This document shows positions 43,334 through 51,539 of a stretch of DNA of 64,000 nucleotides, in pieces. The stretch spans positions 508,001 to 572,000 of the forward strand of contig JAHCHW010000001.1 of assembly GCA_026129525.1 (NCBI GenBank), in the 5' to 3' direction. The stretch comes from Chitinophagales bacterium (GTDB taxonomy: Bacteria > Bacteroidota > Bacteroidia > Chitinophagales > LD1). The stretch's first letter is position 1; each line of letters starts with the position of its first letter. The translations under genes and the position numbers were made by a program. The notes beneath the pieces are model-generated. The model made no database searches. It was not told the origin of the DNA and worked only from the letters and a program-made list of their open reading frames with translations.

Positions 43334-44524
43334 TTAGTTGCCGGTTTTAAATTTTTTCAATTGTGTTTCTAGTTCTGTTACCATTGCTTTGTTGCTATCG
43401 TCCTTTGCCAGAGCAATAGCTTTTTCTTCGGTTTTTATGGCAGCCGATTTGTTTCCGGTGGCATACAGCAAACAGGCGTAGGTATCGAGGTTGAAGTAGG
43501 TTTCGTTTAGCGCTACCGATTGTTTTGCCCAAGCCAAGGCTTTGCGAAGGGCAGTTTTATCTTTAGTGTTTTCGTAAATAACATAAGCGATGTTGTTTAA
43601 CTGCGAGGGGTCGTTGGTGCCATATTTGGAGAAGTAGCTCTCGGCAGCAGTTACGTATTCATCCCACTTTTTGTGCTTTTCGTAAAAAATTATATCGGCA
43701 TCGGCTATGGCTTTTTCGGCAACGGGTGTCTTTTTTCCGAGGATAGTGTTTCGCTTGTTTTGATAGTCGGCTTCGGTTTCTTTATAAATGGCATAGAGCA
43801 AGAACCCGGTGTATATGTCCTGAAGTTTTTTGCGTACTTCGGATGAGTCGTAAAGTGTTTCGAAAATGCCGGGGTTGTTTTCCAAATACCTGAACTCGCG
43901 GGAGTCCATATTGCCTGTTATTTTTTTAATGAGTTCCCAGTTTCGTTTGTTGGACAGGTCGGCATCGGTTTGTGTAAGGAAGTATTGTTTGCAAATGGTA
44001 TCGTAAGGCATGCAGGACTTAAACAGCAAATTGATTAGCTCGACAGTAAAGTCGGGGTCGGTTTTGCCGTTGTGGTAGGCTTTGAGTTTGGTAGCAATTT
44101 GTTGGCTTGGTTGCAGGGCTGTTTTTCCGAGTTCAACAAAGGGAGCAACAGGCAATGCTCCGCAAGTTTGATGAAGCAGTTCGCCTTCGGGTGAAAAGAA
44201 TAAAAGAGTAGGATATGCTTTTATTGCCCACAGCTTTGCCAGTTCTATGGCTTCGCCTTTTTCCATATCCATTTGTGTGTTGATAAAGTTGGCATTGTAA
44301 AAATCTGCCACGGTATCGTTGGTAAAAACTGTTTTTGCCATCCATTTGCACGGACCGCACCAGGTGGCATAGGCATCCACAAAAATCATTTTGGATTGAC
44401 CGGCAGCTTGTTGTTTTATTTCGCTCCAGGTGCCTTGGGTAAATTGAATGGAGTGGTTTTGGGCATACATGTAACCGGTAGAAACCAGTAGTGTAAGCAT
44501 TGCGAGTGCAAGTGTCCTTCTCAT
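43334..44524 (-). CDS. Secreted thioredoxin-fold protein, 396 aa
   Basis: After a signal peptide, the N-terminal third is a thioredoxin domain with the active site ATWCGPCKWM (about residues 52-61) and the cis-Pro region AYPTLLFFSPEGE. The rest (about residues 150-396) is helical and TPR-like, with LNNIAYVIYENTKDK, ALRKALAWAKQSVALNETYFNLDTYA and LLYATGNKSAAIKTEEKAIALAKD. It is likely a periplasmic thiol-disulfide reductase or folding factor, but the redox direction is not visible. It ends 3 bp from a REP palindrome. Confidence 0.82.
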   Translation of the reverse strand: MRRTLALAMLTLLVSTGYMYAQNHSIQFTQGTWSEIKQQAAGQSKMIFVDAYATWCGPCKWMAKTVFTNDTVADFYNANFINTQMDMEKGEAIELAKLWAIKAYPTLLFFSPEGELLHQTCGALPVAPFVELGKTALQPSQQIATKLKAYHNGKTDPDFTVELINLLFKSCMPYDTICKQYFLTQTDADLSNKRNWELIKKITGNMDSREFRYLENNPGIFETLYDSSEVRKKLQDIYTGFLLYAIYKETEADYQNKRNTILGKKTPVAEKAIADADIIFYEKHKKWDEYVTAAESYFSKYGTNDPSQLNNIAYVIYENTKDKTALRKALAWAKQSVALNETYFNLDTYACLLYATGNKSAAIKTEEKAIALAKDDSNKAMVTELETQLKKFKTGN

Positions 44525-44536
44525 TGTGTTTAATTG

Positions 44537-44770
44537 TTACTGTATTTCAATTCGTTTGCTAATCGTTTGCCCATCTGCTATTATTTGCAGGAGGTAAATG
44601 CCTTTAGGCAGCTGTGTAATGTTTAGTTGTTTTGTGTAATTACCGCTTATAGTTACAGGGTTTTCTTGTTTTACTAATTGCCCTAGCAGGTCAAACACTT
44701 TTAGTTGTATGGTTTCAGTCTTTTCAGTTTCTAAGGAAACAGTGAAAGAGCCGTTGGAGGGGTTGGGGGA
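44537..44770 (-). repeat. Shared sorting-domain module, copy 2
   Basis: This is the second copy of the 234-bp segment at 39871-40104 and has three base differences. It forms the 3' end of the broken propeller gene. Confidence 0.85.
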
Positions 44771-45760
44771 GATGGACATCTCATTACATAGTTTAGTTGT
44801 TTCCGGAAGATTCGTCTTGATGTCTTTTGTAATTATGGAACACCATGACCCTACCCATATCTTACCACTGTTATCTGCAATAATTGAATTAATTGAAGGC
44901 TCTCCTAAGAAACCTGTCCAAGAACCTGATGTAAATTGGTATAGGTTACTATCTAAAGCAAACGCAATACCGCCCACCCAAACATCCTGCCCATTTGCAT
45001 ATGTTACTACTGGGTTAAAGGAATACGGCAAATTGCTATTTGTATGGTCAAATTTTGTCCAACTGTTTCCATCATACTTCGAAATACCACTGACCCCCAC
45101 AGCAGTTCCGCACGCCCAAATATTACCTTGCCAGTCTATTGCAACCGATAATACCCTGGGAACGTTTATGAGTGTGTTACTATATCTAGTAAAAGTTACA
45201 CCATCGAACCTTGTAACTCCATCATAAACAGAACCGCTATAAGATTCCATACCAGACAACATCTTGACTGTCTATTGCCATTGACGTGACCGCCTGTTAG
45301 GGAACCCTGTAAGTGCGGTGTCATATGTTACCCAATTGACCCCATTAAATTTCGATATCCCATTTCCAGTACCTAACCATTTATTACCATGCTTGTCAGC
45401 CGTTATTGTAGTTACATCATCGTTTATCAACCCACTATTTGCAGTATTATAAGTAGTCCAGCTAATACCATTAAAAATCGAAACCCCTTTACTAGTTGCA
45501 AACCAGATTTCTGAGCCAATTACTGCTACGGAGTTTACTACATTGCTGGCCAAGTTACTGTTCGAAGTATCAAAAGAAGTCCAAGAACTACCATTAAATT
45601 TTGCAACACCTTTCCAAGTGGCACACCATTTATTGCCTTGCGCGTCTATTGCGATTGCATTTACATCAACATTAGGAATAGGAAGCGGATAAGTTATCCA
45701 TTGTGCAAAACAGATAATGCACAAATAGTTTACACAGCAAACTGTAATAAACTTTTTCAT
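44537..45760 (-). pseudogene. Broken T9SS protein with regulator-propeller repeats
   Basis: Two fragments read as one gene interrupted by two shifts. The 5' part (45272-45760, 162 aa) has a signal peptide and propeller repeats (VNAIAIDAQGNKWCATWKGVAKFNG and similar). It falls out of frame after TGFPN. The next frame reads AVTSMAIDSQDVVWYGI, the expected repeat, but only for about 18 codons before a stop. A third frame then resumes as GVTRFDGVTFTRYS and runs to the sorting domain (44537-45262). The repeats are of the two-component-regulator propeller type. Two indels within about 45 nt mean either a decaying gene or local sequence errors. Confidence 0.75.
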
Positions 45761-45826
45761 TCCGTGTGTTTTACATTATTTATTCTGACGAGCTTCCACT
45801 ATCAGTTTTACAAGCAACTACTTCAA

Positions 45827-47521
45827 TTACATTTTTACCCACCTTACCCTTTGTAACAAACTGTTTACCTGTGCCTCAGCTATGTAAATGCCAGGGGTAA
45901 TTGCGGCAACATCAATAGTGTTATTGGCAGGTTGTATAAACTCGGCAATTAACCGCCCGCTGGTATTGTAAATGTTTATCTGCTGCGCCTGTAACCCGCC
46001 AAGGTTAATGGTGAGTTGGTGGGAAGCGGGGTTGGGAAGCAGACTCAATAATGATTCTTGCTTGAAAACTTCGTTAACTGTTGTAAACGAACCACTAAGC
46101 TTAGCAATAAACATATCATAGCCTCCATAGCTATTCAGTGTTGTGGTTCCGAAAGAGATATAATTATCATAATACCCCCCGGCAATATAGATGTCATTAT
46201 TGCTATTGGCTGCTATGAACTTCCCTTCGCCAATACTTCCCGGTATAACTATTGCCGAAAGAGTATTGCCATTGGTATCAATCTTTGTTAAAAATGTAGT
46301 TCCTTCAAACCCCTGAACTAAAATATATGCATCAAAGTGGATTAAAGGGCTATAGAAAGCGCCTGAGATTATAAGATTTCCAGCATTATCTAAGATTATA
46401 TTGCCCATATAATCCTCATACACCCCCCCATAGCTTTTTGCCCAAACCACATTACCATTCGGGTCGTATTTTGCGAGAAAAATATCCTCCTCACCTACAT
46501 TAGCTAAGCTAATTGAACCTATATTAAGTGTTGGGCTTGAAAATTTCCCTGTCAAATAAATGTTGCCTGCTCCGTCTGTAACTACATCGCTTCTCAATCC
46601 ATCTGAGCCTATATTATCTGTATACCCGGTTGGAGATTTTACCCATATCACATTTCCATTATTGTCATACTTGGCAATAAAAACTCCTGCTTTCACCGGG
46701 TTATTAAATGAATATGTGCCTATTGTTAGTGTAGTGCTAAAAAAGTAACCAGTGATAATGATATTATCATTTAAATCGCAGGCAATTCCATAGCCATAAT
46801 CTCTTTGACTTCCACCCATTGATTTAGCCCATACTACATTACCATTTGTATCGTATTTAGCTAAGAAGATGTCTTCGGTACCGTTATTGCCGTTAGATTT
46901 AAATGAGTTATACAAAATGGTGGCGCCAAATACTATGCTATCACTTCGATATACGCCTAAAACATAAATACTGCCATTGGCATCGGTAGTAACATTATAG
47001 GCTGCATCGTCTCCTTGGTTTGTGCCTGCTTGCTTTGCCCACAGCACATTGCCATTAGCATCGCACTTGCAAATAAATATATTTTGGCTATTAGCATTTA
47101 AAGTGTCTGTGCCTAAAATCAATTGAAACATGTATGAACCCACTATATATAGGTTGCCATTTGTGTCAGTAGTAATAGTGCTGATACCATCTAATCCGGT
47201 GAATGAGTTGGAACCTTGAGGAGACTTTGCCCAAACCAAATCGCCTGTTTGATTGTATTTTAGTATAAACAAGCTGCTGGCATATGGTCCATTAGGTTTT
47301 TGTAGTGTAGTTGTACTGAACCGAATGGAATCACCGAAAAAGTAGCCCACCACATAAACATTCCCCTGTGCATCTGTAGTTACGCTGTAAGCAGCATCAT
47401 CACTTGTACATGTTGTTGAGGATTTTGCCCAAAGCCAGTCTGTTGCTTGTGCCAGCATTGCTCCTGTAGAGTATAACAACATTAACAAAGCCAGGGCAGG
47501 TGTTTTCAGTTTAGTTATCAT
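45827..47521 (-). CDS. T9SS sorting protein with SBBP beta-propeller repeats, 564 aa
   Basis: The product has a signal peptide, then about seven repeats of the form GNVVWAKS(x)n D(x)GNIxITGxFxS...DIFLAKYDxNGN, spaced about 60-70 residues (for example VTTDAQGNVYVVGYFFGDS and DLNDNIIITGYFFSTT). This is the SBBP pattern, folding as a beta-propeller. The C-terminal type A sorting domain starts near LLPNPASHQLTINLGG and ends LLQRVRWVKM. It is predicted to be secreted by the T9SS; such proteins may bind partners at the cell surface. A 28-codon membrane peptide gene lies upstream. Confidence 0.85.
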   Translation of the reverse strand: MITKLKTPALALLMLLYSTGAMLAQATDWLWAKSSTTCTSDDAAYSVTTDAQGNVYVVGYFFGDSIRFSTTTLQKPNGPYASSLFILKYNQTGDLVWAKSPQGSNSFTGLDGISTITTDTNGNLYIVGSYMFQLILGTDTLNANSQNIFICKCDANGNVLWAKQAGTNQGDDAAYNVTTDANGSIYVLGVYRSDSIVFGATILYNSFKSNGNNGTEDIFLAKYDTNGNVVWAKSMGGSQRDYGYGIACDLNDNIIITGYFFSTTLTIGTYSFNNPVKAGVFIAKYDNNGNVIWVKSPTGYTDNIGSDGLRSDVVTDGAGNIYLTGKFSSPTLNIGSISLANVGEEDIFLAKYDPNGNVVWAKSYGGVYEDYMGNIILDNAGNLIISGAFYSPLIHFDAYILVQGFEGTTFLTKIDTNGNTLSAIVIPGSIGEGKFIAANSNNDIYIAGGYYDNYISFGTTTLNSYGGYDMFIAKLSGSFTTVNEVFKQESLLSLLPNPASHQLTINLGGLQAQQINIYNTSGRLIAEFIQPANNTIDVAAITPGIYIAEAQVNSLLQRVRWVKM

Positions 47522-47554
47522 GAGTTATTGCTTTTTTGTTTTCTGAGTTTATTT

Positions 47555-47641
47555 CTACCACACCCCTGCCCGCTTCATTAGAAAGAAGGCTGTAAAGAGT
47601 AAGGCTATAAAAAGGAGGATGGCATAATCGTAGCGTTTCAT
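47555..47641 (-). CDS. Predicted 28-aa single-helix membrane peptide
   Basis: ATG at 47641 to TAG at 47555 encodes MKRYDYAILLFIALLFTAFF and eight more residues (LMKRAGVW). It is a basic N-terminus, one clear membrane helix and a basic C-terminal end. It fits between the 236-aa gene (stop 47664) and the SBBP gene (start 47521), in the same direction, and fills an otherwise empty 142-bp gap. It is too short for certainty, but the composition is not random. Confidence 0.5.
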   Translation of the reverse strand: MKRYDYAILLFIALLFTAFFLMKRAGVW

Positions 47642-47663
47642 TATTCATAGTTGGCCAAGGGGT

Positions 47664-48374
47664 TTATGCAATTATGGTACTAAACAAGTCGCTCCAGCCG
47701 CTGTTGTTGGCAGGGTTGGTAAGGTTAAGCCAGCGCATGGCAGCTACAATGCGTTTGCCTTGTTGCGGTGCCGAAAAATTGATCACAAACAACGCTTTGC
47801 TGCTTATTTGGCTGTGGGGAAAGGTGTCGGGGTCAGACTCGGTGCCCGAAGGGGAGGGTTCGGTGCCGCGCTCGTCTGCAATAAAGTATTTAAGTTCTAC
47901 GGCATCGGCTAAAGGGTGAATGCTGGCGCGGGTGGCATCGGTGGTTCTGCGGGCGCGCACTTCTAACCTGCCTCCTCCCAATATCTTAAAGTTGCCACTG
48001 GGTATTTCTAAAATGGGTCCGCGTGCGGTGGGGGTGGTATCGGGTTCGGGCAGGTTAAAGGTGCCGCGGTCGTCTAAAGTAAGGTTAGGGCTGCCTTCAA
48101 TACGTTTAAGCAGAGGGCGGGTAAACTCGGCAAAATCTGCCTTTAACTGGTTTTTGGCTTGGGTAATGGGTTGGGTGCGAGTAGCGGGGTTACTATATTG
48201 GGCGTAAAGGAGGTTCCAGTTGTTGAGGTAGTCAACCCATTGGGTGTGTTCGGTGGGGCTTAAGCCCAGCCTTTCGGCTCCTACAGGCGCACCGGTATTT
48301 AATGCAGTGTTGGTGCTGTTAATGTAGGTGTTGAAGTCGCTGTCTTTGTGTGGTACTCTGCTTCTTTCTCCCAT
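47664..48374 (-). CDS. Orphan Bacteroidota protein, 236 aa
   Basis: The product lacks a signal peptide. It starts with the recurring text RVPHKDSDFNTYI, has TQWVDYLNNWNLLYAQYSNPATRT in a helical domain (about residues 40-90), then a beta-rich half with GPILEIPSGNFKILGG and ALFVINFSAPQQGKRIVAAMRW and a closing NNSGWSDLFSTIIA. I recall proteins with a D-x-DFN-x-Y start and a GPWSE/DL-like C-terminus as a widespread unnamed family in Bacteroidota; the function is unknown. Directly upstream lies an exactly periodic 21-bp array, 13 nt from its start. Confidence 0.6.
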   Translation of the reverse strand: MGERSRVPHKDSDFNTYINSTNTALNTGAPVGAERLGLSPTEHTQWVDYLNNWNLLYAQYSNPATRTQPITQAKNQLKADFAEFTRPLLKRIEGSPNLTLDDRGTFNLPEPDTTPTARGPILEIPSGNFKILGGGRLEVRARRTTDATRASIHPLADAVELKYFIADERGTEPSPSGTESDPDTFPHSQISSKALFVINFSAPQQGKRIVAAMRWLNLTNPANNSGWSDLFSTIIA

Positions 48375-48387
48375 GTTGTTATGTTTT

Positions 48388-48657
48388 TCAGGTGATAGAA
48401 TTGTTTTTTGATAAAACTCTATACATGTGCTGCGTGCCCGGGCACATGCTTTTAGTTGTAAAAGACATGTGCTGTATTTTAAAGCACATGTGCTGAATAC
48501 TTTGGCACATGTGCTTAGTTATTAGAAACATGTGCTGTAATGATTGGCACATGTGCTTAGTAGCAAAAAACATGCACCATGCTTTATGGCACATGTGCCG
48601 AATCTCTTGGCGCATGTGCCAAGTTGTTAGAAACATGTGCTGCGCGGCTCTAAACAC
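48388..48657 (-). CDS. Possible heptad-repeat peptide encoded by the 21-bp array
   Basis: The minus strand has an 89-codon open frame across the array, with a GTG start. Met falls at residues 1, 8, 15 and so on to 78 without exception, nearly always preceded by His (...KHM, ...QHM), with Cys often next (HMCQSLQ, HMCQSIQ, HMCFKIQ). It contains 12 Met, 10 His and 6 Cys. A 14-residue higher-order pair is visible (FFATKHMCQSLQHM, FLITKHMCQSIQHM). If translated it would be a Met/His/Cys-rich peptide with a metal-binding look; it could equally be non-coding DNA whose unit length is a multiple of three. Confidence 0.35.
   Translation of the reverse strand: MFRAAQHMFLTTWHMRQEIRHMCHKAWCMFFATKHMCQSLQHMFLITKHMCQSIQHMCFKIQHMSFTTKSMCPGTQHMYRVLSKNNSIT
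48424..48654. repeat. 21-bp periodic array, 11 units, CATG-centred
   Basis: CATG occurs at 48424, 48445, 48466, 48487, 48508, 48529, 48550, 48571, 48592, 48613 and 48634: eleven times, always exactly 21 bp apart. Most units carry the wider palindrome GCACATGTGC or ACATGTGC. The remaining 11-13 bp vary. Twenty-one bp is two B-DNA turns, so every site faces the same side of the helix. Confidence 0.9.
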
Positions 48658-49169
48658 TTGCAGGTAGAGTTTTCATCAAAGAACTTTTTCGCTTACCCTG
48701 CCACGGACAGGTTTCGCAAGGCGAGAGTAGCAAGAAGCCCATGGGCGGGCAAAGACAGATTTTTGCATTTTCCCGAAGTTTTGGCGCTTGTAAGGGATTA
48801 TTGTATAATGCTGTTTACAGGGGGAAAACAGTGGGAATGGTCAATTAAGTATTTTCCCGAAAAGGGCACACAAGCCAATAGGCTAAAGCCTGCCAATGAG
48901 CGAGTGGGCTTTAGCCTGCTTTCAACAAAACCTTCTTCCGCTTATCCTACTGTTTGCAGTCAGCTTAAGCTAACTGCACTATGCTGATAAATGGAAAAGC
49001 GCTAACTGATAACAGGCTAAAGCCTGCAACAAGGGCAGCAGGCTTTAGCCTGGTTTAACAGATTCATTTCCGCTTATCCTGTATGGCAGCCTGATTTATC
49101 GGGCTGCAAAAGGGATAGAGCTAATTACATGCAACGAAAGCCGCTATATTCGAAATACAATTATTGCTT
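48658..49169. other. Gene-free region with REP-like palindromes
   Basis: About 510 bp between the array and the transposase gene. It holds AGGCTAAAGCCTG at 48880-48892, GGGCTTTAGCCTGC at 48906-48919, and a facing pair CAGGCTAAAGCCTGC/GCAGGCTTTAGCCTG at 49013-49052. Each GGCTTTAGCC-side core is followed by TTCCGCTTATCCT-type text and a second hairpin such as GCAGCC/GGCTGC at 49086-49107. A 116-codon frame here looks like chance. Confidence 0.7.
49145..49152 (+). promoter_or_regulatory. Putative -7 box of the transposase gene (TATATTCG)
   Basis: TATATTCG lies 17 nt before the ATG at 49170 and is one base off the TAnnTTTG consensus; the same octamer precedes carB. Confidence 0.35.
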
Positions 49170-49586
49170 ATGTCTGTTGTAAAAATTTGGATACACTTAG
49201 TGTTCGCCACTAAAAACCGACAGCCTTTTCTTACCGGTGCCATCAGGCGCGATGTATTTCAACACATGCATAAAAACGCCAAAGCAAAAGGAATAGAAAT
49301 GGATTTTGTAAACGGCTATTACGACCATGTCCATTGCTTGTTCAAATTACCGGCACAAATGAGTATTGCATACGCTGCCCAACTTATAAAAGGCGAATCA
49401 TCGCATTGGATAAATGAATTGGAACTAACCAATCCAAGGTTCGAATGGCAAGATGATTACTATGCCGAATCGGTAAGCCCGAAAGATGTGGAGCGAATAC
49501 GGAACTACATCCGCAATCAGGAAGAACACCATCGCAACACATCGTTTGAGAAAGAAATAGAAGGCTTGGATTATTTTAAGGATTGA
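49170..49586 (+). CDS. RAYT-like Y1 (IS200-type) transposase, 138 aa
   Basis: The product is a single-domain Y1 transposase: the N-terminal strand VVKIWIHLVFATKNRQ, the HUH metal-binding motif in DHVHCLF (about residue 52), IKGESSHWINE, FEWQDDYYAESVS, and the helix RNYIRNQEEHHRNTSF, whose Tyr is the likely nucleophile. I chose the ATG at 49170 over a TTG 6 nt upstream. It has no TnpB partner and no clear IS ends, but REP-like palindromes lie on both sides, which is how REP-associated tyrosine transposases (RAYTs) are found. Confidence 0.85.
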   Translation: MSVVKIWIHLVFATKNRQPFLTGAIRRDVFQHMHKNAKAKGIEMDFVNGYYDHVHCLFKLPAQMSIAYAAQLIKGESSHWINELELTNPRFEWQDDYYAESVSPKDVERIRNYIRNQEEHHRNTSFEKEIEGLDYFKD

Positions 49587-49595
49587 TTGCACGCA

Positions 49596-49611
49596 GCAGG
49601 CTTTAGCCTGC
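49596..49611. repeat. REP-like palindrome just after the transposase gene
   Basis: GCAGGCTTTAGCCTGC is a near-perfect 16-bp palindrome 10 bp after the transposase stop. It is followed by TTCCGCTTGCAGGCAGATTT and a second hairpin (GGCAG..., GGCTGCC), the same composite order as upstream of the gene. Confidence 0.8.
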
Positions 49612-49747
49612 TTGCAACAGATTATCTTCCGCTTGCAGGCAGATTTATCTGGCTGCCATAAGCCCTGAAAATTTTCACATGCCAAAAAAATTATACCTTG
49701 CTTTTCCGAAAAGTCTAATCAACCTTTTGCCTGAACGCCCCTGAACC

Positions 49748-51205
49748 ATGCCAGCCCATCTCTACAAACTCAAAAAAACCTTAACCCAACTTGATAAGGC
49801 TACACTTAAAAAATTCCAACTCTACCTTCGGTCGCCCTACTTTAAAGTGCCCGATGCTGCGGCTGATTTGTTTGACTACCTGCTGCCGCTGCACCCCCGG
49901 TTTGCCGATGCTAAAACTACGCCCGAAGCCATAGCCAACGCATGTAAAAAATTAGCTACTGCCAAAACCCAAGCTAACAATGCCAGTTTGTTGCTGCAAC
50001 ACCTTCATATATTTATGGCAATAGAGCATGTGCAACAAACACCCGGAGCCTTGCCTGTTGCTGCCCTGCGCCAATACAAACAACAACACTACTTCTACTC
50101 CTTCGAACAACTGCATAGCGAAGCCAGAGCACATAACAGTGCTTGCGCTGTACAGAATGCCGAAACCCTTTGGCATCGGCACCTGCTTACCGAGCTACAA
50201 TACACCGGCTTCGATGCCCGCTTAAAGCGACATGAGGACATGGAACTGCAACCTGTTGTTGATACTCTTGATGATTTTCACGCCCTTAAAAAAGTACGCT
50301 ACCTGTGCGAAATCATCCAACGCCACTACACCTTTGGCACTCCCCTGCCAGCGGTTGATGAAACACTGCTGCGCCCCGTGCTGCTCCGTGCTTCGCCCAA
50401 AAAGGAACCCTATATGTTTCTGTTTACTAACGTTTTTCGAATGTTACAGGCAACCGATTACACCGCGGGGCTTACCTTTTACAACCGTCTCAAAAAATTT
50501 GCAGAAACCAGTAACCACAACAACTTACAACAAACCATGGTGGAAATAACCGAATACGCCAAATGCTGGTGCCGCCACTGGATAAACCGCGGGTACAAAG
50601 AAATAATGCCCGAATACCTGTGGTGGATAGATTATAAAATGAACCACGGACTTATACTGCTAAATGAAGTAATGCAGCCTACCGAGTTTACGAACACTGT
50701 AATTGTTGCTTACCACCTTGGGCAACCCTCCCGCTGGATACACCATTATGTTGAAACCTACCACAGCCACCTTCCCGAAAACCTCCGCCATCCCTACGCC
50801 CTGTTTGGCAAAGGCATGGCTTTCTATGCCGAAAAAAAATACACCGAAGCCATTCGCAGTTTTATGAGTGCCCAAATAAAAAATGATGATGTGGTAAATG
50901 CCGCCACCCGCCAATGGGAATTTATGGCTCGCTACGATGAAGGCGACACCTGCCCCGCACTTTACGACCCCGCTCTGCTGCTCAACACGCTCGATTCGTT
51001 TAAACAATATCTCAAGCGCCACCACCCCAAACTTACCAATGTAAAACCCGGCTTCGAGCAGTTTATACACTATGCTAACCTGCTTGTTCGCCAACCACCG
51101 CGCGCCAAAGCATTAAAAATACTTACCCAACTCAATGCTCAGGAACACTTTCCGGGCAAGGCGTGGCTGGCACAACAACTCGGCAAAAAGACAGGCAAAA
51201 GATAG
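49748..51205 (+). CDS. Large helical protein of unknown function, 485 aa
   Basis: The product is almost entirely alpha-helical and has no signal peptide. It opens with YKLKKTLTQLDKATLKKFQL and LRSPYFKVPDAAADLFDYLL, text I recall from an unnamed Bacteroidota family. Later helices (VRYLCEIIQRHYTFGTPLP; FGKGMAFYAEKKYTEAIRSF) resemble TPR or similar solenoids. It is flanked by REP palindromes on both sides (49596 and 51264). The partial similarity in architecture to the protein at 52023 suggests related roles, perhaps scaffolding. Confidence 0.6.
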   Translation: MPAHLYKLKKTLTQLDKATLKKFQLYLRSPYFKVPDAAADLFDYLLPLHPRFADAKTTPEAIANACKKLATAKTQANNASLLLQHLHIFMAIEHVQQTPGALPVAALRQYKQQHYFYSFEQLHSEARAHNSACAVQNAETLWHRHLLTELQYTGFDARLKRHEDMELQPVVDTLDDFHALKKVRYLCEIIQRHYTFGTPLPAVDETLLRPVLLRASPKKEPYMFLFTNVFRMLQATDYTAGLTFYNRLKKFAETSNHNNLQQTMVEITEYAKCWCRHWINRGYKEIMPEYLWWIDYKMNHGLILLNEVMQPTEFTNTVIVAYHLGQPSRWIHHYVETYHSHLPENLRHPYALFGKGMAFYAEKKYTEAIRSFMSAQIKNDDVVNAATRQWEFMARYDEGDTCPALYDPALLLNTLDSFKQYLKRHHPKLTNVKPGFEQFIHYANLLVRQPPRAKALKILTQLNAQEHFPGKAWLAQQLGKKTGKR

Positions 51206-51539
51206 ACCGGATAAGCACTATATAAAAGGAAGATAGCAAGCAATTAACAGGGAAAGAATAAATTGCAAGCAGGCTAAAACCTGCGATAGGGTGCAGGGGG
51301 CTTTAGCCTGCTTGCAGCAGGCAAGCCCGCTTTCAAAAAAACATTTTCCAATTATCTTGCATTGCGGGTAGATTAATCAGCCTGTAGAACGAATGATAAA
51401 AGGAAAAAAATCTGTTTAATAGCGGCTTTAAACCCTCCTTCCGCTTGTCCTGTATTTGCAGCCTAACACATCCACCATCAAAGAATAAATAAAAATGGCG
51501 CTCCCCTTACAGAAAGCGCCATTGCACACCGGCAAACTA
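51206..51539. other. Gene-free region with a REP-like unit
   Basis: It contains GCAGGCTAAAACCTGC (51269-51284) and GGGCTTTAGCCTGC (51299-51312), separated by about 15 nt. The usual downstream text (AATTATCTTGCATTGCGGG...) follows at 51350, and TTCCGCTTGTCCTG at 51440. No gene was recognised. Confidence 0.65.
51494..51523 (-). terminator. Intrinsic terminator after the 105-aa gene
   Basis: Nine-bp arms AATGGCGCT and AGCGCCATT enclose 12 nt. On the minus strand TTTTTATTTATTC follows the stem. It lies about 17 nt beyond the stop of the gene at 51540. Confidence 0.75.

Noticed and set aside
43334..44524. Full TlpA-type receptor system
   Set aside because: It has only the thioredoxin domain plus helical repeats; no SusC/TonB partner nearby.
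48424..48654. CRISPR array
   Set aside because: The period is 21 bp, the conserved part only 4-10 bp, and there are no spacers of 30 bp or Cas genes.
48637..48987. 116-codon frame on the plus strand in the REP region
   Set aside because: It runs through REP-like palindromes and has no recognisable domain or plausible start.
49170..49586. Full IS200/IS605 element with tnpB
   Set aside because: No second gene and no clear left and right ends of an IS; the flanking repeats are REP-like instead.
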